A stretch of 64,000 bases of DNA from G965115915 sp965115915 (GTDB taxonomy: Bacteria > Pseudomonadota > Gammaproteobacteria > Eutrophobiales > Eutrophobiaceae), in assembly GCA_965115915.1 (NCBI GenBank), contig OZ220483.1:1550001-1614000 (forward strand), read 5' to 3'. The translations under genes and the position numbers were made by a program. Under the pieces are notes generated by a model. That model worked only from the letters and a program-made list of their open reading frames with translations. It was not told the DNA's origin and did no database searches. The stretch's first letter is position 1. Each line of letters opens with the position of its first letter. Positions 7,676-17,576 of this stretch are shown here, one piece after another.

Positions 7676-9940
7676 TTAAGTGCCAGGCGCCACACCCTGC
7701 AATGCGCCGACCTTGCGCAGGCCGCGTGGCAGCAGCCGGCCACGCCGGCCACGCTGTGCGCGGAAAACCTCCTGTTCCGCAGGTTTCAACGACCATTCAC
7801 GCCGTCCCGACCGCAACAGTAACATCCCATCCGCGGGTACTACGGCCAGGGCCACCACACACTCGCTGCCATCTCTCAGGTTGCGGGCCGGGATCCCCAT
7901 CATTTTCAAACCCTTCCCCTTGCCCAACAACGGCAATTCCGAGAGTGCGAAGATCAGCAGATAGCCGCTGCTGCTGGCCACCGCAAGCTGCTCCTGCCCA
8001 CTGAGCATCAGCGGACACATTGCCGATGCCCCGGCCGCCACACTCAACACCGCCTTGCCATTACGATTGCGGGTCTGCAGGCTCTGCAGGGAACTGACAA
8101 AGCCGTAACCATGACTGCTTGCCAGCAGGCAGTGCGCATCCGACTCTCCGCACAACAAGCCGGCAAAACCAGCCCCATCCGGAGGGCTGAGACGCGCCGA
8201 CACCGGTTCACCAAAACTGCGTGCGGAAGGCAGGGCGGATGCGGCAAGACTGTAGCTCCTGCCGGTGGAATCCAACAGAACCACCGACTGCCCACTATGG
8301 CACTGCACTGCGTGCAGAAAACGATCCCCTTCGCGATACGCAAGCACCGCCGGATCGATACCATGTCCCTTGGCCGCACGGATCCAACCTTTGGCAGACA
8401 AGACCACTGTCAATGGCTCAGGTGCCGTGCTGTCACCCAGATCCAACGGCCTCGCCTGCTCGCGCTCCACCAATGCCGTGCGACGCTCGTCTCCATGCTG
8501 TTGCGCCAGTTTCCGCAACTCCGAACGCAGCAATGTCTTCAGCCTTCTCCTGGAAGCCAGCGTACGCTTTAAATCAGCCTGTTGCCGACGCAGTTCATCC
8601 AACTGCAGGCTGAGCCGCTGCTCTTCCAGCCTGGCCAGTCTGCGCAGACGCAATTCCAGGATCGCCTCCGCCTGTGTCTCGCTAAGCTGAAAATGACGCA
8701 TCAGAACCGCTCCGGGTTCCTGTTCTTCACGGATGATCCGAATCACCGCATCGATATTGCGATGGACTATCAACAGTCCCTCAATCAAATGGATTTGCCG
8801 TTCCACCTTGTCCAACTGGTACTCCAGCCGGCAACGTAGCGTATCCATGCGGTACTGTAACCATTCCTGCAATATCGTGCGCAGATCTTTCACCTGCGGA
8901 CGACCATCCAGGCCGATCATGTTCAGATTGACACGGTAGCTGCGTTCCAGATCCGTGGTGGCAAACAGGTGCGACATCAGTGCTTCCCGGTCCAGGCGGC
9001 CAGAGCCCGGGATCAGCACCAGACGCACAGGATTTTCATGATCCGATTCATCGCGCAGATCCTCCAGCATCGGCAGTTTCCTGGCCTGGATCTGGGCATC
9101 TATCTGCTGCGCGATACGACTGCCAGAACTTTGCCACGGCAAGGCATTGATCACGATGTTGCCGTTTTCCTCCTCCCAGGTCGCACGCACACGCACTGAA
9201 CCCAGCCCGGTCTGATAAATCTCCAACAATTCCCGCGGAGCGGTGATAAGTTCACCGGCGCCCGGAAAATCCGGCCCGGGCACGCAGTCGCACAATGCCG
9301 CAACGGTCGCCTTTGGAGAGTCCAGCAGCAGGATACAGGCATCCACCAGTTCCCGCAGATTATGTGGCAAAATGTCCGTAGCCATACCCACGGCAATACC
9401 GGAGGTGCCATTCAGCAGTATGTTGGGTAGTTGCGCCGGTAACAACACCGGCTCCTGCAGCGTACCATCGAAGTTCGGTGTCCAACGCACCGTGCCCTGC
9501 TCCACTTCCTGCAACAGCGTGTCGGCATAGGAAGTCAGTCTGGATTCGGTATAGCGCATGGCGGCAAATGATTTGGGGTCGTCCACCGAACCCCAGTTAC
9601 CCTGGCCATCAATCAATGGGTAACGACAGGAGAAATCCTGTGCCATCAGTATCATCGCCTCATAACATGCGGCATCACCGTGAGGATGAAACTTGCCGAT
9701 CACATCACCCACTGTGCGCGCCGATTTCTTGTGCTTGGCCCCGCTCCTCAGACCCAGCTCCGACATCGCATAGACGATGCGCCTTTGCACCGGCTTGAGG
9801 CCATCGCAGACACTGGGCAAGGCACGGTCCAGGATCACATACATCGAATAATGCAGATAGGCCGCCTCGGCATACTCATGCAGGTCCTGAACCTCCAACT
9901 GGGCGGCGTCCACCACCGGTGTCTGTTCCGACCGCGCCAT
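7676..9940 (-). CDS. parC: DNA topoisomerase IV subunit A
   Basis: ParC cleaves and rejoins DNA in the ParC2ParE2 enzyme that decatenates daughter chromosomes. From ATG 9940 the protein is 754 residues (E. coli 752). The catalytic tyrosine is in FAAMRYTESRL (Y130), and the quinolone-resistance-determining segment reads GKFHPHGDAACYEAM. The position equivalent to E. coli Ser80 is alanine (A90), whereas Glu84 is conserved (E94). Arg/Leu-rich coiled-coil segments and C-terminal beta-pinwheel blades follow. The frame stays open upstream to 10099 but that would overlap parE by 134 bases and read nonsense; 9940 gives MARSEQTPVV followed by a normal ParC start and a 25-base gap after parE. Confidence 0.96.
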   Translation of the reverse strand: MARSEQTPVVDAAQLEVQDLHEYAEAAYLHYSMYVILDRALPSVCDGLKPVQRRIVYAMSELGLRSGAKHKKSARTVGDVIGKFHPHGDAACYEAMILMAQDFSCRYPLIDGQGNWGSVDDPKSFAAMRYTESRLTSYADTLLQEVEQGTVRWTPNFDGTLQEPVLLPAQLPNILLNGTSGIAVGMATDILPHNLRELVDACILLLDSPKATVAALCDCVPGPDFPGAGELITAPRELLEIYQTGLGSVRVRATWEEENGNIVINALPWQSSGSRIAQQIDAQIQARKLPMLEDLRDESDHENPVRLVLIPGSGRLDREALMSHLFATTDLERSYRVNLNMIGLDGRPQVKDLRTILQEWLQYRMDTLRCRLEYQLDKVERQIHLIEGLLIVHRNIDAVIRIIREEQEPGAVLMRHFQLSETQAEAILELRLRRLARLEEQRLSLQLDELRRQQADLKRTLASRRRLKTLLRSELRKLAQQHGDERRTALVEREQARPLDLGDSTAPEPLTVVLSAKGWIRAAKGHGIDPAVLAYREGDRFLHAVQCHSGQSVVLLDSTGRSYSLAASALPSARSFGEPVSARLSPPDGAGFAGLLCGESDAHCLLASSHGYGFVSSLQSLQTRNRNGKAVLSVAAGASAMCPLMLSGQEQLAVASSSGYLLIFALSELPLLGKGKGLKMMGIPARNLRDGSECVVALAVVPADGMLLLRSGRREWSLKPAEQEVFRAQRGRRGRLLPRGLRKVGALQGVAPGT

Positions 9941-9965
9941 CAACCAGTGTGCAGGCCGCCGTATC

Positions 9966-11867
9966 TCATGCCAGTCCCAGGCCCACAGCCAGACTGATCC
10001 GGTCGCCACGCTGTTCCAGCCAGGCACGGCGGTCCCGGGCACGCTTGCGTGACAGCAACATGTCCAGCACCTGCTCGGACTGTCCCGATATCCCCGCACT
10101 CAGACGCAACAATCGGCGCGTCTGCGGCGCCATGGTCGTCTCTCTGAGTTGCAGCGGATTCATCTCACCGAGGCCCTTGAAGCGCTGCACAGACACCTTG
10201 TGTCTCCCATCATCGGTGGCAAAACGCTCCAGCAAACGCTGCTTTTCCTTGTCATCCAGGGCATAATGCACCTCCTTGCCCACATCAATACGATACAGCG
10301 GTGGCAAGGCGATATATACTCGTTCCTCCGCTATCAGGGTAGGAAAATGTCTGAGGAACAGCGCACATAGCAACGTGGCTATGTGCGCACCGTCAGAATC
10401 CGCATCGGCCAGTATGCAGACCTTGCCATAGCGCAGACCCGCCAAGTCTTGCGAACCGGGCATCACACCAAGCGCCGTGGCGATGTCACTGAGTTCCTTC
10501 GAGGCCAACAACTCCGCCGAACTGAGTTCCCACGTATTCAGTATCTTGCCACGCAATGGCAGGATCGCCTGAAATTCGCGGTCTCGCGCCTGTTTGGCAG
10601 AGCCTCCGGCAGAATCTCCTTCCACCAGAAACAGCTCGGTGCCCACATTGTCGCGCAACGAACAATCCGCCAGCTTCCCCGGCAGAGCACTGCGCCCACC
10701 AACCGGTTTGCGCGCCACACTGAGTTCATTCTTCAGACGTCGCTGTGCATTGGCGATAATCACCTCGGCAATACGCTCCCCCATCTCCACGTGCTGATGT
10801 AGCCAGAGACTGAGACCATGCTTCACCGCATTGGCAACAAAACCGGCACAATCACGCGAACTGAGACGTTCCTTGGTCTGACCAACAAACTGTGGGTCTC
10901 GCATCTTCACCGAAAGCAGATAGCTGCACCGGTTCCAGACATCCTCTGCCGTCAGTTTCAACCTGCGCGGCAACAGCGAGCGGAATTCACAAAACTCCCG
11001 CAACGCATCCAGCAGCCCCTGGCGCAAACCATTCACATGGGTACCACCCAACGGGGTCGGCACCAGGTTGACAAAACTCTCCGTGATCAACTCGCCGTTG
11101 TCATTCAACCAGTGCACCGCCCAGTCCACATCGCCAATGGCGCCGGAAACATGACCTGTAAACGGTTCCGGCGGCAACAGTTCACGCGCCTGCAACTGTT
11201 CCTCAAGATAATGGGTAAAGCCATCCTGGTAACACCACTGTTGCCGCTCACCGTCCGTCTCATCTTCCAACCGCACACACAGGCCCGGTGCCAGGATGGC
11301 CTTGGCCCTGAGCAGGTGCCGCAGAGCCCGGCGGGCAATCCGCGTCTGATCAAAATACTGCGCATCCGGCCAGAAACGCAGCGTGGTGCCAGTATCGCGT
11401 TTTGCCACTGTTCCCACCACTTCCAGGTTGGACTGCTTCCGACCCTCGGCAAAGCACATCCGGTATTCCTTGCCACCACGGCGCACCGACACCTCCAACC
11501 GTTCGGACAGCGCGTTGACCACAGAGACACCAACCCCGTGCAAGCCGCCGGAAAAACGGTAGTTTCGATCAGAAAACTTGCCCCCGGAATGCAGGCGGGT
11601 CAGTATCAATTCCACGCCGGAGACATTTTCATCCGGATGCGTGTCCACCGGCATACCCCGGCCATCATCAAACACGCTGACGGAATCATCCGCATGCAAA
11701 ATCACTGTCACTTCTCTGGCATGGCCCGCGAGGACTTCATCCACACTGTTATCAACCACCTCTTGTAACAAGTGATTCGGACAAGTGGTGTCGGTATACA
11801 TGCCCGGCCGCTTGCGCACAGGGTCCAGACCTGTAAGCACTTCAATATCCGATGCGTTGTAATCCAT
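9966..11867 (-). CDS. parE: DNA topoisomerase IV subunit B
   Basis: ParE supplies the ATPase and TOPRIM functions of topoisomerase IV. The GHKL ATPase is evident: YNASDIEVLTGLDPVRKRPG, EVVDNSVDEVLAGHA (catalytic Glu, ATP-site Asn), DDGRGMPVD and GGLHGVGVSVVNALS. The TOPRIM/QRDR block reads EGDSAGGSAKQARDR then LPLRGKILN, with DADSDGAHI for metal binding. From ATG 11867 it has 633 residues (E. coli 630); upstream in-frame ATGs at 11888 and 11936 would add 7 or 23 residues with no counterpart in the family. It lies immediately upstream of parC, forming a parE-parC operon. Confidence 0.96.
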   Translation of the reverse strand: MDYNASDIEVLTGLDPVRKRPGMYTDTTCPNHLLQEVVDNSVDEVLAGHAREVTVILHADDSVSVFDDGRGMPVDTHPDENVSGVELILTRLHSGGKFSDRNYRFSGGLHGVGVSVVNALSERLEVSVRRGGKEYRMCFAEGRKQSNLEVVGTVAKRDTGTTLRFWPDAQYFDQTRIARRALRHLLRAKAILAPGLCVRLEDETDGERQQWCYQDGFTHYLEEQLQARELLPPEPFTGHVSGAIGDVDWAVHWLNDNGELITESFVNLVPTPLGGTHVNGLRQGLLDALREFCEFRSLLPRRLKLTAEDVWNRCSYLLSVKMRDPQFVGQTKERLSSRDCAGFVANAVKHGLSLWLHQHVEMGERIAEVIIANAQRRLKNELSVARKPVGGRSALPGKLADCSLRDNVGTELFLVEGDSAGGSAKQARDREFQAILPLRGKILNTWELSSAELLASKELSDIATALGVMPGSQDLAGLRYGKVCILADADSDGAHIATLLCALFLRHFPTLIAEERVYIALPPLYRIDVGKEVHYALDDKEKQRLLERFATDDGRHKVSVQRFKGLGEMNPLQLRETTMAPQTRRLLRLSAGISGQSEQVLDMLLSRKRARDRRAWLEQRGDRISLAVGLGLA

Positions 11868-12171
11868 AGTCAGGTTGGGACAGTCCATGCACAACAGAAA
11901 ACAACGGGGCAGGCCATCCTCAAGCCACCAAGGCAAAAAGCACCGTCACTACCTTGTATGGACACAGGCCTGGCCGTGCGCCTGAGTCCTCTGCATTCTG
12001 GTCCGTTGATCAGCATGGGGCGTGACAGAGTAGACCATTTCCCCGGCAAAAAACAAGCTTCGTGACCCCGGGCATGTCCATGCGGATAAACAAACCACGC
12101 CTACGCGGCGGATGCAATATCCAGCCGGCTATGCAATAATGCTGTAATACCAGATGAATAAATCCTTTCTC

Positions 12172-12444
12172 ATGGCCACAGCACAGCGTGACAAAACCCC
12201 GGTGAATTTTGAACAGGCGATCGACGAGCTTGAAAAGCTGGTGAATGACCTTGAACATGGAGAACACAGCCTGGAGGAAAGCCTGCAACTGTTTGAACGT
12301 GGCATCAAACTGACCCGGAGTTGCCAACGGCAACTGGAACAGGCGGAACAGAAGATACAAATTCTCCAACATGATGAGGAACAGGATTTTGCCTTGCCTG
12401 CCGAAGACGAGGTGGCAGACGCAACAAACTCGCCCTCTGACTGA
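12172..12444 (+). CDS. xseB: Exodeoxyribonuclease VII small subunit
   Basis: XseB joins XseA in exonuclease VII, which degrades single-stranded DNA. The 90-residue product has the two-helix signature NFEQAIDELEKLVNDLEHGEHSLEESLQLFERG followed by a coiled-coil RQLEQAEQKIQILQ. Start chosen at 12172 (MATAQRDKT) to match the family's short N-terminus; an in-frame ATG at 12154 would add six residues, and neither has a clear ribosome site. ispA follows 117 bases downstream, the usual xseB-ispA order of gammaproteobacteria. Unlike the common arrangement, dxs does not follow; folE2 does. Confidence 0.93.
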   Translation: MATAQRDKTPVNFEQAIDELEKLVNDLEHGEHSLEESLQLFERGIKLTRSCQRQLEQAEQKIQILQHDEEQDFALPAEDEVADATNSPSD

Positions 12445-12561
12445 CGGCAACTGTATGCCGCCTGCACCGCCGTGCCGAAGCGCCGCTGCCGGATAACGGC
12501 CCACACAAACCATGCGATCGGGCCTGATGAAAACACGGGCCTGCGAGCCGGGTCCGAAGCC

Positions 12562-13446
12562 ATGGAAGACTTCTTTCAGCATTGTCGTGAACGGGTTCGC
12601 ACACAACTGGAGCACTGGCTACCCACCGGCAAAGACACACCGCAATACCTGCATCAGGCAATGCGTTACTCGGCCCTCGGCGGTGGCAAATATATTCGTC
12701 CGATCATGGTCTATGCCAGCGGCAAGGTACTGGGGGTCCCCGACACATGTCTTGATGCGCCTGCCTGTGCAATAGAGATGATCCATGCCTATTCCCTGAT
12801 CCACGATGATCTGCCGGCGATGGACAACGATGACCTCAGACGTGGCGTACCTACCTGCCACCGCGCCTATGATGAAGCCACCGCCATCCTTGCTGGCGAT
12901 TCCCTGCAGGCACTGGCCTTCTATGTCATTGCCCACGACCACGCCATGCAGAACGGTGACGCGGCCCGCATCAGGATGCTGGAGACCCTCGCGCTGACCA
13001 GTGGCTCGCACGGGATGGCCGGAGGACAGGCCATCGATCTGGCGGCGGTCGGCCAAAAGATGACTCTGGCGCAGCTTGAACAAATGCACACGATGAAAAC
13101 CGCCTCACTGATCCGGGCCAGTCTGGAACTGGGGGCACTGGCATGCCCGGATGTCGGTAAACAACGATTCACCGCGCTGTCCCGCTATGGCCACTACGCC
13201 GGACTCGCCTTCCAGGTGACCGATGACATACTGGATGTGGCTACAGATACCCGGGTTCTGGGCAAGCCGCAAGGCTCCGACCAGGCCAGAAACAAACCTA
13301 CCTATCCGGAACTGCTGGGTCTGGACGGGGCAAAAGCAGCCGCCCAGACGTTTTGCGGGCAAGCCATAGACAGCCTGGACTGCTTCTCTTCCGAGGCTGA
13401 CATATTGCGCGATATTGGGTATTATATCGTGCGGCGCGGGAAATAA
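12562..13446 (+). CDS. ispA: Farnesyl diphosphate synthase (geranyltranstransferase)
   Basis: Condenses IPP with DMAPP and GPP to give farnesyl diphosphate, precursor of quinone side chains and undecaprenyl phosphate. The first aspartate-rich motif is SLIHDDLPAMDNDDLRRG, with the two-residue insertion (DDxxxxD) typical of bacterial type FPP synthases; the second is FQVTDDILDVATDTRVLGK. GGKYIRP and THRAYDEATAILAGD-like positions are also conserved. At 294 residues from ATG 12562 it matches family length; the frame is open upstream to 12472, but that N-terminus (MPKRRCRITA) has no family character. It forms an operon with xseB. Confidence 0.94.
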   Translation: MEDFFQHCRERVRTQLEHWLPTGKDTPQYLHQAMRYSALGGGKYIRPIMVYASGKVLGVPDTCLDAPACAIEMIHAYSLIHDDLPAMDNDDLRRGVPTCHRAYDEATAILAGDSLQALAFYVIAHDHAMQNGDAARIRMLETLALTSGSHGMAGGQAIDLAAVGQKMTLAQLEQMHTMKTASLIRASLELGALACPDVGKQRFTALSRYGHYAGLAFQVTDDILDVATDTRVLGKPQGSDQARNKPTYPELLGLDGAKAAAQTFCGQAIDSLDCFSSEADILRDIGYYIVRRGK

Positions 13447-13489
13447 GCGGTGTGCGGCATACGCGACACAACCCATGACACGGCTCCCC

Positions 13490-13510
13490 GGTTTTGGCCA
13501 CGGCAAAACC
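13490..13510. other. Short perfect inverted repeat between ispA and folE2
   Basis: GGTTTTG (13490-13496) and CAAAACC (13504-13510) are complementary around a 7-base loop. There is no T-run after it, so it is not a convincing intrinsic terminator. It could be an RNA hairpin in the ispA-folE2 intercistronic region or a protein site; function is unknown. Confidence 0.3.
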
Positions 13511-13555
13511 ACACACGCGCTGCCCTGCGAACGGACAGGAAACTGGAGATAAATA

Positions 13556-14368
13556 ATGGACGACAATACGGCTGCTGAATTCGAATCCATTCCGGATATC
13601 CAGGGTTCCCCGGACATCCGCCAGATCCCGATAGACAAGGTCGGCATCAAAAACATCCGCCATCCGGTTGTGGTCCGGGACCGGGCGGGACACGAGCAAT
13701 ACACCGTTGCGCATTTCAATATGTACGTCAATCTGCCCCAGGATTTCAAGGGCACACACATGTCGCGCTTTGTCGAGATACTCAACAATCACGAATATGC
13801 AATCACGGTGAATTCCTTCAAACACATGATCCAGGAAATGACGCAGCTCCTTTCCGCCGAGTCCGGCCATATAGAGATGCGCTTCCCTTATTTCATCAAC
13901 AAGACCGCCCCGGTGTCCGGCGTAAAAAGCCTGATGGACTATGAAGTCTCATTCATCGGTGAACTCCACCAGGGCCAACCCCGGGTACAAATCAAGATCG
14001 TGGTGCCGGTAACCAGTCTCTGTCCGTGCTCCAAGCGCATTTCCGACCATGGCGCACACAACCAACGCTCACACATCACGGTACTGGTTGACACAACGGA
14101 TTTCATCTGGATAGAAGAACTCATCGAAACGGTGGAACAGGTAGCCTCGTGTGAACTCTACGGCCTGCTCAAACGCCCTGACGAAAAATATGTCACCGAA
14201 CGGGCCTACGAAAACCCGAAGTTCGTCGAAGACCTGGTACGCGACATCGCACTACGGTTCAACGAGGATGAGCGTATCCGTTCCTATCAGGTGGAATCGG
14301 AGAATTTCGAATCCATTCACAACCATTCGGCCTATGCGATGATCCGGCACCGCAAGGCCACATGCTGA
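13556..14368 (+). CDS. folE2: GTP cyclohydrolase I type IB (FolE2)
   Basis: FolE2 converts GTP to 7,8-dihydroneopterin triphosphate, the first step of folate and queuosine-type pathways, and is the metal-promiscuous alternative to zinc-dependent FolE. The 270-residue product shows the family start (PDIQGSPDIRQIPIDKVGIKNIRHPV), FKGTHMSRFVEIL and the metal-site segment TSLCPCSKRISDHGAHNQRSH, containing the conserved cysteine and histidine ligands; ENPKFVEDLVRD completes the signature. The start is well supported: GGAG at 13545-13548 is 7 bases from the ATG. I see no adjacent zinc-uptake genes that would suggest the Zur regulation known in other genomes. Confidence 0.95.
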   Translation: MDDNTAAEFESIPDIQGSPDIRQIPIDKVGIKNIRHPVVVRDRAGHEQYTVAHFNMYVNLPQDFKGTHMSRFVEILNNHEYAITVNSFKHMIQEMTQLLSAESGHIEMRFPYFINKTAPVSGVKSLMDYEVSFIGELHQGQPRVQIKIVVPVTSLCPCSKRISDHGAHNQRSHITVLVDTTDFIWIEELIETVEQVASCELYGLLKRPDEKYVTERAYENPKFVEDLVRDIALRFNEDERIRSYQVESENFESIHNHSAYAMIRHRKATC

Positions 14369-14446
14369 GACGCCCGCTATCGGCCTTTGGTTGACTGACT
14401 CGCCACGCACCTGCGGCCATCTCGCCACTTCACCTATTGCGTAGCC

Positions 14447-15271
14447 CTATGGTCTCATACGCTTCGCCTGCTGCCACAGTGTCTCCATGTCTTCCAGCAC
14501 AGCCTCATCCAAAGATTCCCCGCGTTCCCTCAAGACCCTCTCGATATGGTTGAAACGGGAGCAAAACTTTCTGTTGGTAGCACGCAACACCTGCTCCCCA
14601 TCGTGACCACAATGACGCAGCAGATTGATAAGGCTGAACAATACATCTCCCGCCTCTTCTGCCACCGCCTCTGGCGCTTCCTGCCGCCGTGACAGCGCCT
14701 CGCGCAATTCCCGCATCTCCTCCTCCACCTTGGCAACCACTGCATCGGCATCCGGCCAGTCAAACCCGACCATTGCCGCCCTGCATTGAAGTTTCTGCGC
14801 ACGCTGTAACGCCGGAAGCCCGTTTCCCACGTCATCCAACAGGAGTCCCTCTCCACCCTTCTCAACCCGTTCCCGCGTCTTGATCCTTTCCCATAGATGG
14901 CGCAATTCGGTGGCGTTTTCCACCCTGGCGTCAGCAAAAACATGCGGATGCCGACGACGAAACTTCGCATTCGCATGCGTGGCAACTGCAGCAAAATCGA
15001 AGCTGCCACGCTCCTCCGCAATACGCGCATACAGCGCGACATGAAATAACAGATCACCCAGTTCGTCCAGTATCTCGGACACCTCCTGCCGCTCAACCGC
15101 ATCCACCAACTCGTATGCCTCCTGCAGTGTATAGTTGGAGATGGACTGCATGTCCTGCCGGATGTCCCAGGGGCAACCCTGTTTCGGGTCCCGCAGGCAA
15201 CGCACCGTCTCCAACAGTGCTGTTACCGCCTTGAGCACCGTGTCATACGTTGCTGCCTTGCGCTCATCCAT
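14447..15271 (-). CDS. mazG: Nucleoside triphosphate pyrophosphohydrolase MazG
   Basis: MazG hydrolyses NTPs and dNTPs to monophosphates, limiting incorporation of abnormal nucleotides. Two MazG domains are visible: the first with CPWDIRQDMQSISNYTLQEAYELVDAVE and EILDELGDLLFHVAL (metal-binding EExxE...ExxD pattern), the second with EVEEEMRELREAL and EEAGDVLFSLINLLRH. I place the start at ATG 15271 (MDERKAATYD), preceded by GGAG at 15278-15281 with 6-base spacing, giving 274 residues (E. coli 263). An in-frame ATG at 15346 would overlap the upstream symporter gene by 40 bases. It sits 35 bases after that gene's stop and probably belongs to the same transcript. Confidence 0.94.
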   Translation of the reverse strand: MDERKAATYDTVLKAVTALLETVRCLRDPKQGCPWDIRQDMQSISNYTLQEAYELVDAVERQEVSEILDELGDLLFHVALYARIAEERGSFDFAAVATHANAKFRRRHPHVFADARVENATELRHLWERIKTRERVEKGGEGLLLDDVGNGLPALQRAQKLQCRAAMVGFDWPDADAVVAKVEEEMRELREALSRRQEAPEAVAEEAGDVLFSLINLLRHCGHDGEQVLRATNRKFCSRFNHIERVLRERGESLDEAVLEDMETLWQQAKRMRP

Positions 15272-15306
15272 TGCCTGCTCCAGAGACAAAACCTGGACTG
15301 CCGCGC

Positions 15307-16734
15307 TCAATGTGCGGCCGGATAAGGCGTCCGGCTGGATGTCCAACGGCTAATCTGCTCACCAATAAAGAGCATCAACAGCCCCACCAGCACACCCGGC
15401 AGACCTTCATAGAGCACATCGTGCAAGCCGAACACTCGCCATAGCAGTGCCGTCCCCAGACCCGTAACGATGGCACACAGACCATGCCATGTCTTCGGCT
15501 TGCGCCCCAGACAGAGAAACAGCAACAACGGGACAAAGGCGCTGCCCATACCTGACCAAGCCATGATAACCAGGTCGAACACGGTCTGCTTGTTGAGCAA
15601 TGCCCATAGCACCGCCACAACGGTAACGCTGAAGGTGAGCAATTTGACCACCAGCGTATGGTCCACACGGTGCGGAAACAGATCATTGCTAAGCGCTGCC
15701 GAGCAACTCAGCACCAATGAATCAGCCGTGGACATGGTCGCCGCGAAGATACCCGCCAGGATCAATCCCACCAGGATTGGTGGCAACAGTTCTCTGGCCA
15801 TGAATGGCAAAGCCAGTTCCGGGTCGGATATACCAGTGTCTCCCAGACACACCCGTGCCAGCAACCCCACCACAATCACACAACTGGCGAACACCACAAA
15901 CCACAGGTAATACCAGGCCCGAGCCTCGCGCATCTTGTCCACTTCCTCCAGCATCATGAAACGCACCATGATGTGGGGTTGCCCAACAACCGATATACCA
16001 CCAAACATCCAACCCACAACAAACAGCAACCATCCCGCAACTCCCGGGACCACCTGTGCGCCTGGAACCAAATCCAGCAGTCCCTCCTTGTCCGACATAT
16101 GGGCGATGCCCTGCTCCAAACCACCAAGGAATTGGAATCCCACCACCACCAACAGCAACATCGCCAGCAACATCACTATGGACTGGGCACAGTCTGTCCA
16201 CACCGAGGCGCGGATACCGCCAAAAACACAGTAGCAACAGACCAAAAACGCGCTCAGCAACACCCCGCCCCACTCCGGCCACTCCAATAGCACCGTCAAC
16301 GCCTTGCTGCCAGCAACAAACTGGGCACTGGCATAGGCCAGCAGAAACAGTGCCGAGACCAAAGCCATACAACGCTGGAGCCACAGTTGTCGCTCGCCAT
16401 GCCAGTTGCTCAACACCCCCATATAGCTCAGTTCACCCGTACGCACCGCAGCCTGCCGCAGTGGGGCATGAATATACCTGGAAGCGATGTAATCACCGAA
16501 TATCCAACCGTACAGCAGCCACACCGTAGCCAGTCCTTCAACCCAGACATACGCGATGAGACCAATGAACATATAGCCACTATTATTGGTGGCGACAGCC
16601 GAAAGACCGACCTGCCACGGGCCAAGCTGATGGCTGGCGAGATAATAATCTTCCTCACTGTTGCGCAGACGGGATGCGGAAGACAGCCCGATGCAGACAA
16701 ATAACAACAGAAAAAACAGAAAAGAGGCTATCAT
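15307..16734 (-). CDS. Sodium:solute symporter family protein (PutP-like, probable Na+/proline type)
   Basis: A 475-residue inner-membrane secondary transporter of the SSS family, with about 13 hydrophobic segments. Diagnostic features: EEDYYLASHQLGPWQVGLSAVATNNSGYMFIG (helix 1-2 region with the substrate/Na+ site), GGIRASVWTDCAQSIVML, and GLILAGIFAATMSTADSLVL (helix 8, Na2 site with the TMSTADS motif). The best resemblance is to the PutP branch, but substrate cannot be read from sequence with certainty. The gene precedes mazG on the minus strand and is divergent from the CsiV-like gene across a 142-base spacer. Confidence 0.85.
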   Translation of the reverse strand: MIASFLFFLLLFVCIGLSSASRLRNSEEDYYLASHQLGPWQVGLSAVATNNSGYMFIGLIAYVWVEGLATVWLLYGWIFGDYIASRYIHAPLRQAAVRTGELSYMGVLSNWHGERQLWLQRCMALVSALFLLAYASAQFVAGSKALTVLLEWPEWGGVLLSAFLVCCYCVFGGIRASVWTDCAQSIVMLLAMLLLVVVGFQFLGGLEQGIAHMSDKEGLLDLVPGAQVVPGVAGWLLFVVGWMFGGISVVGQPHIMVRFMMLEEVDKMREARAWYYLWFVVFASCVIVVGLLARVCLGDTGISDPELALPFMARELLPPILVGLILAGIFAATMSTADSLVLSCSAALSNDLFPHRVDHTLVVKLLTFSVTVVAVLWALLNKQTVFDLVIMAWSGMGSAFVPLLLFLCLGRKPKTWHGLCAIVTGLGTALLWRVFGLHDVLYEGLPGVLVGLLMLFIGEQISRWTSSRTPYPAAH

Positions 16735-16876
16735 TACGTGGAATGCTTATTCAACGACCAGCCAGCGGAGGTTTGTTGACTGGTAACAGGAACAGCGCCA
16801 TCATACCGCTTTTTTGCATGTCGGTTCAATCATGCGCCGGTAATGTGGCTATCCGCATTATCATGAAATCCATCTG

Positions 16877-17527
16877 ATGCAAAAACTGTTTGAACGATTG
16901 CTACTGATAGTCGCTTGCATGGCAGCCAATACCGTGTCCGCCGCCGACAACTGGTATCGGGTGGAGTTGATCGTATTCGAGCTGCCACAGGCAGACAGCC
17001 AGGGCTGGATCGTGGAAAACAGCCTGCCCGACACCCGCGGGGCAATATCCCTGCTCTCCCCGGACACCGACAGTATACAGGCCATACCCTGGCAGGGACT
17101 GATCGGACACCATCTACAACATGTCTATCGGCGGTTGCGTAGCAGTGTCCACTACCGTCCATTGCTGTATCTCAGTTGGCTACAACCGGAAATACATACC
17201 CAGGCGCAAGCCAGACGTATAGATCTGTCCGGATACCAGCCAGCCTCGACCGGGTCAACACAAGGCGGTACCGGGATGCGCGTGATGGGTTACGTCCGGA
17301 TCCGCAGCGGCGTGTATCTTGATGCGGATATGGACATCGCGCTGCTCAAAACCCGATTACTCGCCACCCCATCGTCCCCCACAATAGCACAGGATGCCAC
17401 TGCCAACCCACAGGTGTACGCCCGGCTACGGCAATCGCGCCGCATCAAACTGAATGAATTGCACTACTTCGATCATCCAGGGATGGGCGTGCTGCTTGAA
17501 CTGAGACGCTGGAAACCCGACACCTGA
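16877..17527 (+). CDS. CsiV-family (putative peptidoglycan-binding) exported protein
   Basis: A 216-residue exported protein. An N-terminal signal peptide (MQKLFERLLLIVACMAANTVSA) is followed at once by NWYRVELIVFELP, the signature start of the CsiV family, and the C-terminal segment RIKLNELHYFDHPGMGVLLELRRW is also characteristic. CsiV of Vibrio binds peptidoglycan and influences cell-wall behaviour under D-amino-acid stress; extending that role here is inference. The gene is convergent with galE, with 49 bases between stops. Confidence 0.75.
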   Translation: MQKLFERLLLIVACMAANTVSAADNWYRVELIVFELPQADSQGWIVENSLPDTRGAISLLSPDTDSIQAIPWQGLIGHHLQHVYRRLRSSVHYRPLLYLSWLQPEIHTQAQARRIDLSGYQPASTGSTQGGTGMRVMGYVRIRSGVYLDADMDIALLKTRLLATPSSPTIAQDATANPQVYARLRQSRRIKLNELHYFDHPGMGVLLELRRWKPDT

Positions 17528-17576
17528 CATACCTGTGCACAGTTCTGCATACTGCTGACGGCATACCACACCCACT

